Source: an uncultured Methanomassiliicoccales archaeon
GTDB lineage: Archaea > Thermoplasmatota > Thermoplasmata > Methanomassiliicoccales > Methanomethylophilaceae
Assembly (NCBI GenBank): GCA_934702355.1
Contig: CAKUXX010000011.1
Span: forward strand, 1-60,591
Direction: 5' to 3'
Length of the DNA: 60,591 bases
Positions 34,954 through 43,944 of the stretch are shown piece by piece. The position numbers and the translations under genes were made by a program. Below the pieces are notes generated by a model. That model did no database searches. It was given only the letters and a program-made list of their open reading frames with translations, and had not been told where the DNA came from. Position 1 is the stretch's first letter, and each line of letters opens with the position of its first letter.

Positions 34954-35958
34954 ATGAAGACGATCGTAAAGCTGCTCAGCAGCACCGCATTCATGATGGG
35001 TGCCGCCGTGGTAGTGTCACTAATCACCAATGCCTACATCACGGGCTGGTACCCTGATTTCCTGGCAACGAACAACAAACTGCGCAGCAACATCACAATC
35101 ATCCTGCTGGCGTGCATGCTGACCATAACCCTGTCCAGGATCCCGTACAAGGACCTCAACCCCGTGAAGAACATCAGATCGGTGTCGAGGGCCATCATCC
35201 TCGGACTCATCGTGGCATCCAGCATCCCGCTTGTCGCGTACTACATCCTGAGGAACGTCGACGCCTACGCGGCATACGCCCCCGGACTTGTTTTCCTTGC
35301 GGCCACACCGTTCGCCGCATCCGTGGGACCTCTTTCGCTCATCCTCCGCGGAGACCTCGAGCATGCACTCAGGTCCACGATCGTGGTCTACATCGTATCG
35401 CTGATCTGGATCCCGTTCATCGTATGGGCCACTCTGGGAAAGACCGTCGACATGTCCACGGTCGTCGTGACCGTCATTGAGCTGCTCGGAGTGCCTCTCG
35501 TCGTCTCCAGGCTCTTCACGAAGCTCAAGATCGACAAGACCGCCATGTCCGTCATGCTGAACTGCGTCATCGCATTCCTCGTATGGCTTTCCGTCGGGTC
35601 CACCAACTTCGGATCCGCGGGATTCGTCGTTCTGGCGGTCTTCATGATCATCGCCGCACTCAGGGACGTCGGCCTCGGACTCGGAACAGAGGCCGTGGAG
35701 AGGCGCATCGGGATCCCCTGGTCGCAGCGCGTCACCGATATCCTGATGATATCCTACAAGAATAAGGGCATAGCCATCGCCCTCTGCGCGGCGGTCATGG
35801 GTGCCGACGCCAGATTCGCGATGGTCGCCATAGCCGCTTCGATCGTCGTCGAAGTATGCTGGGTCGCGTTCATGGATTCCGTCCTGTTCTCAAAAAAGCG
35901 CATGGCGAGGGAGCTCGAGCTCGACGAGAATGCCGGAAGGCATCAGGCATGGGAATGA
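34954..35958 (+). CDS. BASS-family membrane transporter (bile acid/arsenite-exporter-like)
   Basis: The 334-residue protein has about ten transmembrane segments. Features such as VFLAATPFAASVGPLSLIL and SYKNKGIAIALCAAVMG match the bile acid:sodium symporter superfamily, to which ACR3 arsenite exporters also belong. The ACR3 cysteine motif is not seen, so arsenite export is not supported and the substrate is unknown. The 68 bases upstream are very AT-rich and hold several TATA-like stretches. It precedes the TerB-like gene by 51 bases. Confidence 0.7.
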   Translation: MKTIVKLLSSTAFMMGAAVVVSLITNAYITGWYPDFLATNNKLRSNITIILLACMLTITLSRIPYKDLNPVKNIRSVSRAIILGLIVASSIPLVAYYILRNVDAYAAYAPGLVFLAATPFAASVGPLSLILRGDLEHALRSTIVVYIVSLIWIPFIVWATLGKTVDMSTVVVTVIELLGVPLVVSRLFTKLKIDKTAMSVMLNCVIAFLVWLSVGSTNFGSAGFVVLAVFMIIAALRDVGLGLGTEAVERRIGIPWSQRVTDILMISYKNKGIAIALCAAVMGADARFAMVAIAASIVVEVCWVAFMDSVLFSKKRMARELELDENAGRHQAWE

Positions 35959-36009
35959 ACCCTGTGAAATCGTGAAATACGTGCAGATGCTGTCCGAAAG
36001 CGGATACCG

Positions 36010-38295
36010 ATGGAGAAATGCATCAGATTACGGAACCGCTACTGCGATTTCGATCCGCCGGACAGCTTCCGCACAGACATTGCCAGATATCATGGCATAA
36101 GAGCGGACGAGCCCGTTGTCATCTCCACGGACCACACGCTGTTCCACAGCACGATGGACCAGCGCACATTGTCCGCCTACCTTTACTGGAGGACACAGGT
36201 CTGGGACAGAGGAGATCCCGTCCCGGACTAGAAGTTCCTATGGCTGAGGATCTGCGAGATCATCAACGATGTCTACCAGGACCAGGATGAGGCCCTTGAC
36301 GAGCTGATCTGGCTTGCGAACAGATTCCAAAGCAATTACACGATGATGCTCCTGGCGGCGAATGCCGCCAAGGACCTTTCCCTTGTACTCAACAGGCCCT
36401 GGGACCCGTCGGTCGCCTGGATGGGGGCGTACCTGAAGAACATGGCCTTCACCCAGACCGTCATGTCGGAGGAGATCCCTCCGATCCCCATCGCCGCAAT
36501 CGCCCTGATCAGCAACATGCCCGACATCAAGAACGTTCCCGACAAGGACCTTTTCGCCGAACGCTTCAACGAATGCTTCAGGATAATGGTCAAAGAGGAA
36601 CTTTCCAAAGGAGGGAGGTCCGAACTGTATCCGGAAGCATGCATGTCCAACGAGAACGTGCTGCTGTTCGACGGTTTCGTATACTACGGATATCCCCAAT
36701 ACATCGACATAAGGACTATCAGCGTGAGCATGTGCCGTCCGTGGAAGGACTTCCTCCAGGGGCTGGCGAGCAAGGTATGCTCGGAGCTGTTCTGCGGATG
36801 GGAGAGCGTCGAATGGAAATCCCTGTCCCTGCTCAAACCCGAACAGTTCCGCAAGATCGAGGCGATATTGGAGGGTACGTACGTACCCCTGTACGAGATG
36901 ATATCCCCGTCGCCCGAACCTGCCATCCCGGATGAGCCTGATGACAAAGCGTCCGAAGAGACTGCAGAAGAACAGGAATTGACCGATTACACGTTCGATG
37001 TATCCGACGAATATCCTCTGAGCGCCAACATCATCGATGATTACAATGTCGACTGGAAGATGCCCGACAAGATGATGTTCCTGTACAACCTGCCGAGGCA
37101 TTCCGGCGAGACCGGCGAAAGGACATACTACTGCCCTTCCAACATGCGCTTCGCCAGCTTCGAGAGGATGAACAAACAGCAGAGAGACTTCTACCTGTAC
37201 TGGAGGGATGAGATATCCAAGGGCATCTACTCGGACAGCGACTACGGATATCTGCGGCTCCTTCTGTCGGATATCGTCGAGAACATACCTGACGAGAGGA
37301 ACTGCCTGTCCGTCCTGGTGAACCTCACCGCCGCATACTGTCAGTCGTCCAATTCCGTGAAGAAGGTCCTGACTAGAACATGCAACGACTACGCGATCAT
37401 TACCGGACAGGACCCTCCCGTAGATGTCACCGCATCCGAAAGGGACTTCATCCTCTCGATAAAACTGGGCTTGATGCCGGTCGGGAAGGTGACCATGTCC
37501 ATGATGAGGAAGTTCAGGAATGTGGACATGGAGAAGTACATCCATTCGGGACTGGATTACGACGGCCCGCTGAACCGTGCCATCGCCGCCCTTGATTCCT
37601 GGTGTCGCAATGAGTATCATAAAACTCTGACAGACAGATACTGTGCGAAGATATCCGAGGTCGAGAGACGCATCATGCCGGACATCATCCACAATTGGCC
37701 CGGATACAGATGGTTCAAAACATATTCGCCCTCCGACGGAGAGCTCGGAACGATACTGTCGGGCATCATCAAGATGACAGTCATCGAAGTCAACCGCGCC
37801 GCAGAGCTCAAATGCCCCAGGATGCCGAACGACATCCCCGAACAGGAGATGGAGGTCATATCATCGGCCCTGAAGGAGGCCGTGTCCAAATCACGGAAGG
37901 AAAGACTCGAGAGGATCAAATCCGAGCGCATGGAGTCCATCGTGATTGACCGTGATGCCATCGCAGATGCCGAAAAGGACCTGGAGACCGTGAAAAGGCT
38001 CATGACCGTGGAAGAGGAGCCCCAGCCGGAAGCAGAGGTCGAGATCGTCGAGGAGGAACCCGAGTCGACCGGATGGGGCGGATTGGCCGCCGCACTCAGC
38101 GAAGAACAGAAAGGATATCTCTCCGCATGTCTGGAAGGGAACGGACGCGCTTACCTCAAGAGCATCAAAGGCAGGATGCCGGGCATGGAGGATTCGATAA
38201 ACTCCGTCTCGACGGATATGATCGGCGACCAGATAGTGGATTCCGGAACAGTGTTCGACGATTATGCCGAAGAGGTCCGCCGCATCACTTCCTGA
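36010..38295 (+). CDS. TerB_N/TerB_C-domain protein with an in-frame UAG codon (probable pyrrolysine)
   Basis: The frame is open from the ATG at 36010 to the TGA at 38295 except for one TAG at 36229-36231, codon 74. If it is read through the protein has 761 residues. The sequence on both sides forms one TerB_N domain: DQRTLSAYLYWRTQVWDRGD before, and KFLWLRICEIINDVYQ right after, which is where family members have a SYIFLYxYE-type segment. The next in-frame ATG is 112 bases past the TAG, inside the domain. A helical middle follows and the last 65 residues fit TerB_C (LSEEQKGYLSACLEGNG, SINSVSTDMIGD). Members of this group occur in stress or phage-related gene sets; activity unknown. Pyrrolysine use in this order is known; insertion here is inferred. 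Alternative: a pseudogene or a real stop. Confidence 0.8.
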
Positions 38296-39163
38296 TCCTC
38301 AGCCATCTCTGGATGTAACGCCTGACGGTACGTCTGGATTCCTCGTCGCATTCGTGGTTGTGGACCTCGCCCGATTTGACGCATTGGATCATGTCGCTTT
38401 GGATCTTCAGGAACTTGGAACCGCGGGTCCCCCAATATTCGAGGACCGCATCCATCGAATCGGGATCCATGCCTGCGGTTATCGATCCCCATTCCGATTC
38501 ATACACTCCGAGCATGCCCATCAGGGATCCGGGATCCCTGCCCTCCAGGACCGCTCCCGGTGCACATACATCCTCTGCCGCCGACCTCAGGACCTCTATG
38601 AGCATCATATGGTCGCGAAGGTCCGGGATGAACAGCGTGGCCATCGCCACAATGTCCAACGCCACATCCATGTCGTGGATACAGGACTCCTCATCCACCT
38701 GGGAACAGGAACCGATACATCTCACGATGTCCGCGCATAACCAGACAGGATGCCTCCCCAAGATTGTGCATGAGCCGATGGACAGTGTCGTGACGGCCGT
38801 CGCCGCCGTCAGATAAGGCTGTTCAAGCCCCGGGATCAGATCAATCAGGACACGCTCGATCGAATCGCACATGTCCTCGATCTCGGAGATGTCCTCCATA
38901 TGGTCGAGAGCATACAACCATGAAGCGGCGGCACCGAAGTGGTCGCCTTCGGCCATGTATGCGCATGCCTCCAGATGATACGGATATCCTATATCGCACC
39001 TGGGATCGGCCTCGAAGAACCTCTCCGACACCTTCCTGCATCCTTCCCAGTCCTTCGACTCCAATGCCCTCCTGCCCTCGTCCTCCAGAAGCAGGATGTC
39101 GTCCTCGGGTATCACGGGGTCCGCCTCCTCGATGTTCGGGATCAGACACCGTGGAACAGGCAC
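38285..39163 (-). CDS. Helical (TPR-like) protein of unknown function
   Basis: A 292-residue protein, acidic and helical. The middle shows TPR-like pairs (DEGRRALESKDWEGCRKVSERFF, then PYHLEACAYMAEGDHFGAAA). It is rich in Cys but lacks a clear CxxC zinc site. Its end overlaps the convergent TerB-like gene by 11 bases and its start overlaps the end of the DUF1846 gene by 22, so it is translated with the latter. No family recognised. Confidence 0.65.
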   Translation of the reverse strand: MPVPRCLIPNIEEADPVIPEDDILLLEDEGRRALESKDWEGCRKVSERFFEADPRCDIGYPYHLEACAYMAEGDHFGAAASWLYALDHMEDISEIEDMCDSIERVLIDLIPGLEQPYLTAATAVTTLSIGSCTILGRHPVWLCADIVRCIGSCSQVDEESCIHDMDVALDIVAMATLFIPDLRDHMMLIEVLRSAAEDVCAPGAVLEGRDPGSLMGMLGVYESEWGSITAGMDPDSMDAVLEYWGTRGSKFLKIQSDMIQCVKSGEVHNHECDEESRRTVRRYIQRWLRIRK

Positions 39164-40623
39164 TTAGTCTGATACTCGGGCTCGCTGGACACGTACATCC
39201 CCAGCTTCTTATAGAGCCCCTCGTCCACCGGCGATACGATGACCGACGAGTGCACGTCGCTTCCCCTCAGTGCCGGGAGCATGGAGAATGCGCGCTCCAC
39301 CACGGGATCGGTATTGGCCGCTATGGAAAGGGCCACCAGCATCTCGTCTATGTGGAGACGCGGGTTCCTGTTGCCCAGATAATCCACCTTGAGACGCTGC
39401 ATCGAGCGGATGACATCCGGGGATATCAGCAGGACGGAGTCGTCTATGCCCGCCAGGACCTTCAGCGCATTGAGTATCATCGCTGATGATGCCGTCAGTA
39501 GTGGCGATGCCTTCCCGATGACCAGACGTCCGTCCGGGATCTCCGCGCATACCACAGGCCTCTCGGTATCCTTCATTCCATTCCTGACAGCTACGACCGC
39601 AGGTCTGCTCTCCGGCGTGATACCGGAGCGCTTCATGCACAGCTCCATCTTGAACACGGTCTCGTCGTCCGCCTTGCCCTCGCGACAATCCCTGAGGGTG
39701 GAGAAATAGCGTCTTATGATCTCGTTCTGGGCCGCACGGCACACGGCGGCATCGTCCTTTATGCAGAATCCGGCCATGTTCACGCCCATGTCCGTAGGGG
39801 ACTTGTAGGGCGATTTCCCGAAGATACCCTCGAGGATAGAGTTGAGCACCGGGAAGATCTCGATATCACGGTTGTAGTTCACCGCGGTTTTACCGTAGGC
39901 CTCCAGATGGAACGGGTCGATCATGTTGCTGTCGCCCAGGTCCACGGTCGCCGCCTCGTATGCGAGATTGACCGGATGTGACAACGGAAGGTTCCAAACG
40001 GGGAACGTCTCGAACTTCGCATACCCTGTCGCCTTGCCCAGACGGTTCTCGTGATAGAGCTGAGACAGGCACACGGCCATCTTCCCGCTTCCGGGACCGG
40101 GGGCGGTGACTATGACCAGGGGTCTGGTGGTCTCGACGTAGTCGTTCCTGCCGTAGCCGTCTTCGGACGCGATGAGAGGGACGTTGCTAGGATATCCCGC
40201 GATCGGATAATGGCGGTACACCTTCAGGCCCAGGGTCTCTGCCTTCTTCTGGAACGCATCGGCAGCGACCTGCCCGGTGTACTGTGTGATGACGATGCCG
40301 CACACCGGTATCCCCCTGTCGTGGAAGGAATCCACCAGCCTGAGGGCCTCCAGATCGTATCCGACACCGATGTCCTTGCGGACCTTGTTGCGGACTATGT
40401 CCTCGGCGTTGATGACCACTATGGCCTCTGCCTGCTCTCCGAACTTCTCGAGCATCCGTATCTTGCTGTCGGGCATGAAACCGGGAAGGACCCTCGACGC
40501 ATGGTAGTCGTCGAACAGCTTCCCTCCGAATTCCAGATAGAGTTTTCCACCGGACTGTCCGATGCGTTCACGGATGTGCTCTGACTGCATCTTGAGATAC
40601 AGATCGTTATCGAAACCAGGCAT
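39142..40623 (-). CDS. DUF1846 family protein
   Basis: The 493-residue protein matches the DUF1846 family: LYLEFGGKLFDDYHASRVLP near 30, VVINAEDIVRNKVRKDIG, VTAPGPGSGKMAVCLSQLYH with a P-loop-like glycine run, and NPDTDMGVNMAGF-like NMAGFCI. The family is widespread in Firmicutes and methanogens; the function is unknown, possibly ATP-dependent. The start is the ATG at 40623. It overlaps the TPR-like gene, forming a two-gene unit. Confidence 0.88.
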   Translation of the reverse strand: MPGFDNDLYLKMQSEHIRERIGQSGGKLYLEFGGKLFDDYHASRVLPGFMPDSKIRMLEKFGEQAEAIVVINAEDIVRNKVRKDIGVGYDLEALRLVDSFHDRGIPVCGIVITQYTGQVAADAFQKKAETLGLKVYRHYPIAGYPSNVPLIASEDGYGRNDYVETTRPLVIVTAPGPGSGKMAVCLSQLYHENRLGKATGYAKFETFPVWNLPLSHPVNLAYEAATVDLGDSNMIDPFHLEAYGKTAVNYNRDIEIFPVLNSILEGIFGKSPYKSPTDMGVNMAGFCIKDDAAVCRAAQNEIIRRYFSTLRDCREGKADDETVFKMELCMKRSGITPESRPAVVAVRNGMKDTERPVVCAEIPDGRLVIGKASPLLTASSAMILNALKVLAGIDDSVLLISPDVIRSMQRLKVDYLGNRNPRLHIDEMLVALSIAANTDPVVERAFSMLPALRGSDVHSSVIVSPVDEGLYKKLGMYVSSEPEYQTKCLFHGV

Positions 40624-40663
40624 ATTCCCGGTTATGCGTAATGAGTTGAAATAGGGTGATGGT

Positions 40664-40686
40664 CCCCCGCCCTCTGAGGACGGGGG
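40664..40686. terminator. Hairpin before the DUF1846 gene
   Basis: CCCCCG pairs with CGGGGG and an inner CCT/AGG pair extends it. It lies eight bases past the stop of the upstream minus-strand gene at 40694 and probably ends that transcript. Confidence 0.5.
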
Positions 40687-40693
40687 TGGTCAC

Positions 40694-41125
40694 TCATGCG
40701 GAGCAGGGTATCTCGATGTCCACCCTGTGTCCGTTTCCCGTGAATTCGGGTGCATTCAGGAGCGATGCATCCGACATCGCCCCGCGTGCTGACAGAAGCG
40801 TCGCTATGGCGGGATCGGTGGACACCGCTCTGTACATATGCTCCTCCGACTCGGAGCCGTAGGAGATCCTCAGAACGCAAGTGCTCTCGAACAGCCCGCC
40901 GTCCATCTCTTTCGCAGAACCTGCGTGAAGGGTCAGACACATCCCCAGCATCCTGACAGCTTCCTCCAACCTTGCCATGAAAGCCGAATCGCGGACGTCC
41001 ATCACGAAGGAGAGGTCGTAGCTGCGCATGATGTCGCACAGGACGACCATGTGACCTGCAAGATCATCCGGTTCCTCGATCTCCTCCTCTTCCTCCGAGA
41101 ACTCGTACCATTCCTCGGCGGTCAT
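40694..41125 (-). CDS. Acidic protein of unknown function
   Basis: A 143-residue protein that starts MTAEEWYEFSEEEEEIEEPD, followed by about 115 residues with alternating strands and helices. The ATG at 41125 overlaps the TGA of the upstream signal-peptide protein gene (ATGA), which sets the start; earlier in-frame codons give no protein-like sequence. No family recognised. Confidence 0.6.
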   Translation of the reverse strand: MTAEEWYEFSEEEEEIEEPDDLAGHMVVLCDIMRSYDLSFVMDVRDSAFMARLEEAVRMLGMCLTLHAGSAKEMDGGLFESTCVLRISYGSESEEHMYRAVSTDPAIATLLSARGAMSDASLLNAPEFTGNGHRVDIEIPCSA

Positions 41126-41307
41126 GACCTCACGACCTGACGCGATGCGGTGACATGACCGCGGAACAGCGGGACCGTTCCATTCCCGTCCCGATCTGCC
41201 CATATAGATCCGCCGTGACAGCGGACATCGATTCCGGCCGATGCGGCAGGCGCCACCAACGCCATCAGTGTCGCTACAAGCCCGATTATCATTCTCAATC
41301 CATCCAT
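41122..41307 (-). CDS. Small secreted or membrane-anchored protein
   Basis: A 61-residue protein with a signal peptide (MIIGLVATLMALVAPAASA, cut after Ala-Ser-Ala) and a mature part of about 37 residues containing one Cys. The frame ends in TGA overlapping the next ATG (ATGA), so the two are translationally coupled, and a GAGG site lies seven bases before its ATG. These two signals support a real gene despite its size. Its downstream partner has no signal peptide. Confidence 0.5.
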   Translation of the reverse strand: MDGLRMIIGLVATLMALVAPAASAGIDVRCHGGSIWADRDGNGTVPLFRGHVTASRQVVRS

Positions 41308-41398
41308 ACCGATTCCTCACGGTACATCACGGGATCCACCCCGTATGCGCAATTACATTGACTGCCGAGTATTATTACTGTGAGTTGTTATGTTTGTA

Positions 41399-41524
41399 AT
41401 GTTCGATATTGACGTTATCTTAGATACTCATGAAACCGCGGTAAATCAAGACATGTGTTGGATGGAAGAAAACGGTCACAGACCCTGTAAAAAATGTCCG
41501 GGCGACCGGAAAACACTTTTTTAA
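41399..41524 (+). CDS. Possible small cysteine-containing protein
   Basis: A 41-codon frame from an ATG at 41399 to TAA at 41524, protein MFDIDVILDTHETAVNQDMC followed by WMEENGHRPCKKCPGDRKTLF. An ATTATTA element 27 bases before the ATG would give a leaderless start. The composition is protein-like with a CxxC pair, but there is no homology evidence and no coupling. It lies upstream of the zinc-ribbon membrane protein gene at 41575. Confidence 0.3.
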   Translation: MFDIDVILDTHETAVNQDMCWMEENGHRPCKKCPGDRKTLF

Positions 41525-41574
41525 CCTGCATCAGGATACGCATTCGGGCCGTGTTTCGGCCCGGATGGGATAAT

Positions 41575-41952
41575 ATGCAAAGTGTGAAACCTGGACGCGC
41601 ACCGTCGGCGATGGGCGGATTCATGGGGATAGTGGCCATCGTGTTCGGTGTATTCTGGACCATGATGGCCTCAAGCATCGGGGCACCGTTCTGGATGTTC
41701 GGGATAGTGTTCATCCTGATCGGAGTAGCGTTCACGGTCATGAACTTCAAGAACGCATTCGGAAAGAACAGATACTCCTCCTTCGACATCACAAGTTCGG
41801 GAGAGGAACCCGATCCGCTGGCGACAAGACTCGGCTTCGAGAGAGCGGACGGACCCAAATCCGATTCAGGCTCGGAATACTGCCCCTACTGCGGAAACCC
41901 TGTGGAGAACACATTCGAATTCTGCAGGAAATGCGGAAAAAGACTCCCATAA
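41575..41952 (+). CDS. Two-span membrane protein with C-terminal zinc ribbon
   Basis: A 125-residue protein with two transmembrane helices (about 14-34 and 38-58), a linker of about 30 residues, and a zinc ribbon at the end (YCPYCGNPVENTFEFCRKCGKRL). The ATG at 41575 lies after the TATA-like CTTTTTTAA; upstream in-frame residues are not protein-like. Function unknown. It repeats the membrane/zinc-ribbon theme of the gene at 15110. Confidence 0.6.
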   Translation: MQSVKPGRAPSAMGGFMGIVAIVFGVFWTMMASSIGAPFWMFGIVFILIGVAFTVMNFKNAFGKNRYSSFDITSSGEEPDPLATRLGFERADGPKSDSGSEYCPYCGNPVENTFEFCRKCGKRLP

Positions 41953-41989
41953 GCGTGAGAATCGATCAAACACCGATCGGGACGCAGTA

Positions 41990-42151
41990 TCAGATATCGG
42001 CACTGACGGCTACGATGAACACCTCATAGTCGCTTATCTGGTCGTCGGGACGGCTGTCATTGAACACCCCGACGAAGTCATACTCGTCACCGATCATCCC
42101 TTCAGCGAATGATTCGTCTGCCGATGTATGGTTCACTTTCCCATCGAACAT
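41990..42151 (-). CDS. Small acidic protein
   Basis: A 53-residue protein, MFDGKVNHTSADESFAEGMI then GDEYDFVGVFNDSRPDDQIS and DYEVFIVAVSADI. It is preceded by a GGTGAG site about 11 bases upstream of the ATG and a TTATAAATAG box near 42182-42192, so promoter, ribosome-binding site and frame agree. Acidic, probably a single small domain. No family recognised. It faces the aminotransferase gene divergently. Confidence 0.5.
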   Translation of the reverse strand: MFDGKVNHTSADESFAEGMIGDEYDFVGVFNDSRPDDQISDYEVFIVAVSADI

Positions 42152-42293
42152 TATTGCTCGTCTCACCCTACACCCTACGACCTATTTATAACCAGACCGA
42201 GACCGTCCCATCGGTAACCGCCGATGAGATGCAAGGGTACCGCGGACCGGCTGACATGACCCATAAATATTATCCATAGAATAGGGGAACCCC

Positions 42294-43418
42294 ATGAAGA
42301 TTGCCAGTAGAATCGCGGACATCCCGATGTCCGGGATCAGGAAGATGTTGGACCTTGCAGGCTCCGATTCCGTCAACCTCGGTCTGGGAGAACCGGATCT
42401 GGCCCCGCCCGCGGAGGCCATAAGGGGCATGAACGAGGCCGCATCATCGGGCAAGAACAAGTACGGACCCACCGCAGGCATACCCGAACTCAGGAATGCC
42501 GTGGCGGAGTACTTCTCGAAATACGGAAGTATAGAGGGATCCAACGTCATGATCACGCCCAGCGGATCCACCGGACTGCTGGAGGTCACACAGAGCATGA
42601 TCGATCCCGGGGACAGGGCCCTCGTTCCCGATCCCGGATTCGTCATCTACAAACCGCATGCGGAACTCGCCGGGGCCGAGGCCGTCGGATACAATCTGAC
42701 AGACGACGGGCTGTTCCAGCCCGACATCGACGACATCCAGTCGAAGATCACCCCGAACACCTCGATGATAGTCGTGAACACCCCGTCCAATCCGACCGGC
42801 GGCGTCCTCACCGAGGAGAGCAAGAAGGCCCTCTGCGACATCGCCCGCGACAAGGGGATCACCATCCTCTCCGACGAGGTCTACAGCGAATTCATCTACG
42901 AGGGAAAGCACACATCGTTCCTCGACAGCCTCGACTGCGCAGTCGTCGTCAGCGGCTTCTCGAAGATGATGGCCGTCACAGGATGGCGCATCGGATTCCT
43001 GTGCGCAGAGAAGGAGACATTGGAGACCCTGATCAAGATGCAGTACCACGTCTGCGCCAGCCCCAACATGCCCGCCATGTACGGTGTCCTGGCCGCGATG
43101 CCCAACATCGACCCCTATCTGGAGAATGCGCGCAACGTGTTCAAGAAGCGCAGGGACCTCATAGTCAAGAGGATCAACGAGATCGACGGCATGTCCATCA
43201 TACCGCCCCGCGGAGCATTCTATGCGTTCCCCAGCTATGAGAAGGACATCCCGTCCGTGGAGGTCGCCGGCACTCTCGCCAGGGCAGGACTCATCTGCAC
43301 TCCCGGATCCGCATTCGGAGCTAACGGAGAGAAGCACCTCAGATTCTCCTACGCTGCGGACGAATCGAAGATCGATTCGGGAATGGATATATTGAAGAAT
43401 GTCATGGAAGGACTCTGA
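42294..43418 (+). CDS. PLP-dependent class I/II aminotransferase
   Basis: The 374-residue enzyme is of fold type I. The PLP lysine is Lys224 in SGFSKMMAVTGWRIG, with Asn166 (NTPSNPTG) and Asp194 (LSDEVY) completing the site. The family includes aspartate and aromatic aminotransferases; the substrate is not decided. An ATAAATATTA box 27 bases before the ATG indicates a leaderless message that probably runs on through the 173-residue protein and mevalonate kinase genes. Confidence 0.9.
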   Translation: MKIASRIADIPMSGIRKMLDLAGSDSVNLGLGEPDLAPPAEAIRGMNEAASSGKNKYGPTAGIPELRNAVAEYFSKYGSIEGSNVMITPSGSTGLLEVTQSMIDPGDRALVPDPGFVIYKPHAELAGAEAVGYNLTDDGLFQPDIDDIQSKITPNTSMIVVNTPSNPTGGVLTEESKKALCDIARDKGITILSDEVYSEFIYEGKHTSFLDSLDCAVVVSGFSKMMAVTGWRIGFLCAEKETLETLIKMQYHVCASPNMPAMYGVLAAMPNIDPYLENARNVFKKRRDLIVKRINEIDGMSIIPPRGAFYAFPSYEKDIPSVEVAGTLARAGLICTPGSAFGANGEKHLRFSYAADESKIDSGMDILKNVMEGL

Positions 43419-43422
43419 TATC

Positions 43423-43944
43423 ATGGGCGACGAATTGGACCCGAATTCAGCACTGTTCGGAAACGACGAACCTGAAGAGAGCGCAGAAGAGGCTTTCGTC
43501 AAGGAGACGTTCGGAAAGAACCCCAACAGGACATCTGCCATCGCGGACATATTCTGCAACGAGCTCATCAGCACCGTCTCCGAGGAGGCGGAGCTTCCCG
43601 AGGAAGCAAAGAAGCAACTCATCTTCAAGATGACCACCAACAGCGTCCTCGACATCTTGGTGGAGTGCCTTCCCCCGGACCTCGCGGAAGAGGTCGTCGG
43701 ATGTCTCGACGGATACCTGGGCATGTGCCTGGCCAACAAGAAGAACGGCGTCGACATCATGGGCGAGATGAGGAAGGCCGTCCTCAGCGTCAAGCAGGAC
43801 ACGGGAGAGTCCGACGAGGACTTCGAGAGAAGGCTTGCCGATTTCGAAGATGCATGGTGGAGCATTCCCCAGCCCCTCCTCAACGGAAGGAACCCCAACG
43901 ACGCCATCATCGAAGAGATGAAAAGGTACGGTCTGAGCGAATGA
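43423..43944 (+). CDS. Unknown protein between an aminotransferase and mevalonate kinase
   Basis: A 173-residue acidic helical protein. The N-terminal 30 residues look disordered; then a helical body (AIADIFCNELISTVSEEAEL, VLDILVECLPPDLAEEVVGC). It starts four bases after the aminotransferase stop and its TGA overlaps the mevalonate kinase ATG (ATGA), so all are co-translated. The earlier ATG at 43399 lies inside the aminotransferase frame and is not used. Family unknown. Confidence 0.65.
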   Translation: MGDELDPNSALFGNDEPEESAEEAFVKETFGKNPNRTSAIADIFCNELISTVSEEAELPEEAKKQLIFKMTTNSVLDILVECLPPDLAEEVVGCLDGYLGMCLANKKNGVDIMGEMRKAVLSVKQDTGESDEDFERRLADFEDAWWSIPQPLLNGRNPNDAIIEEMKRYGLSE

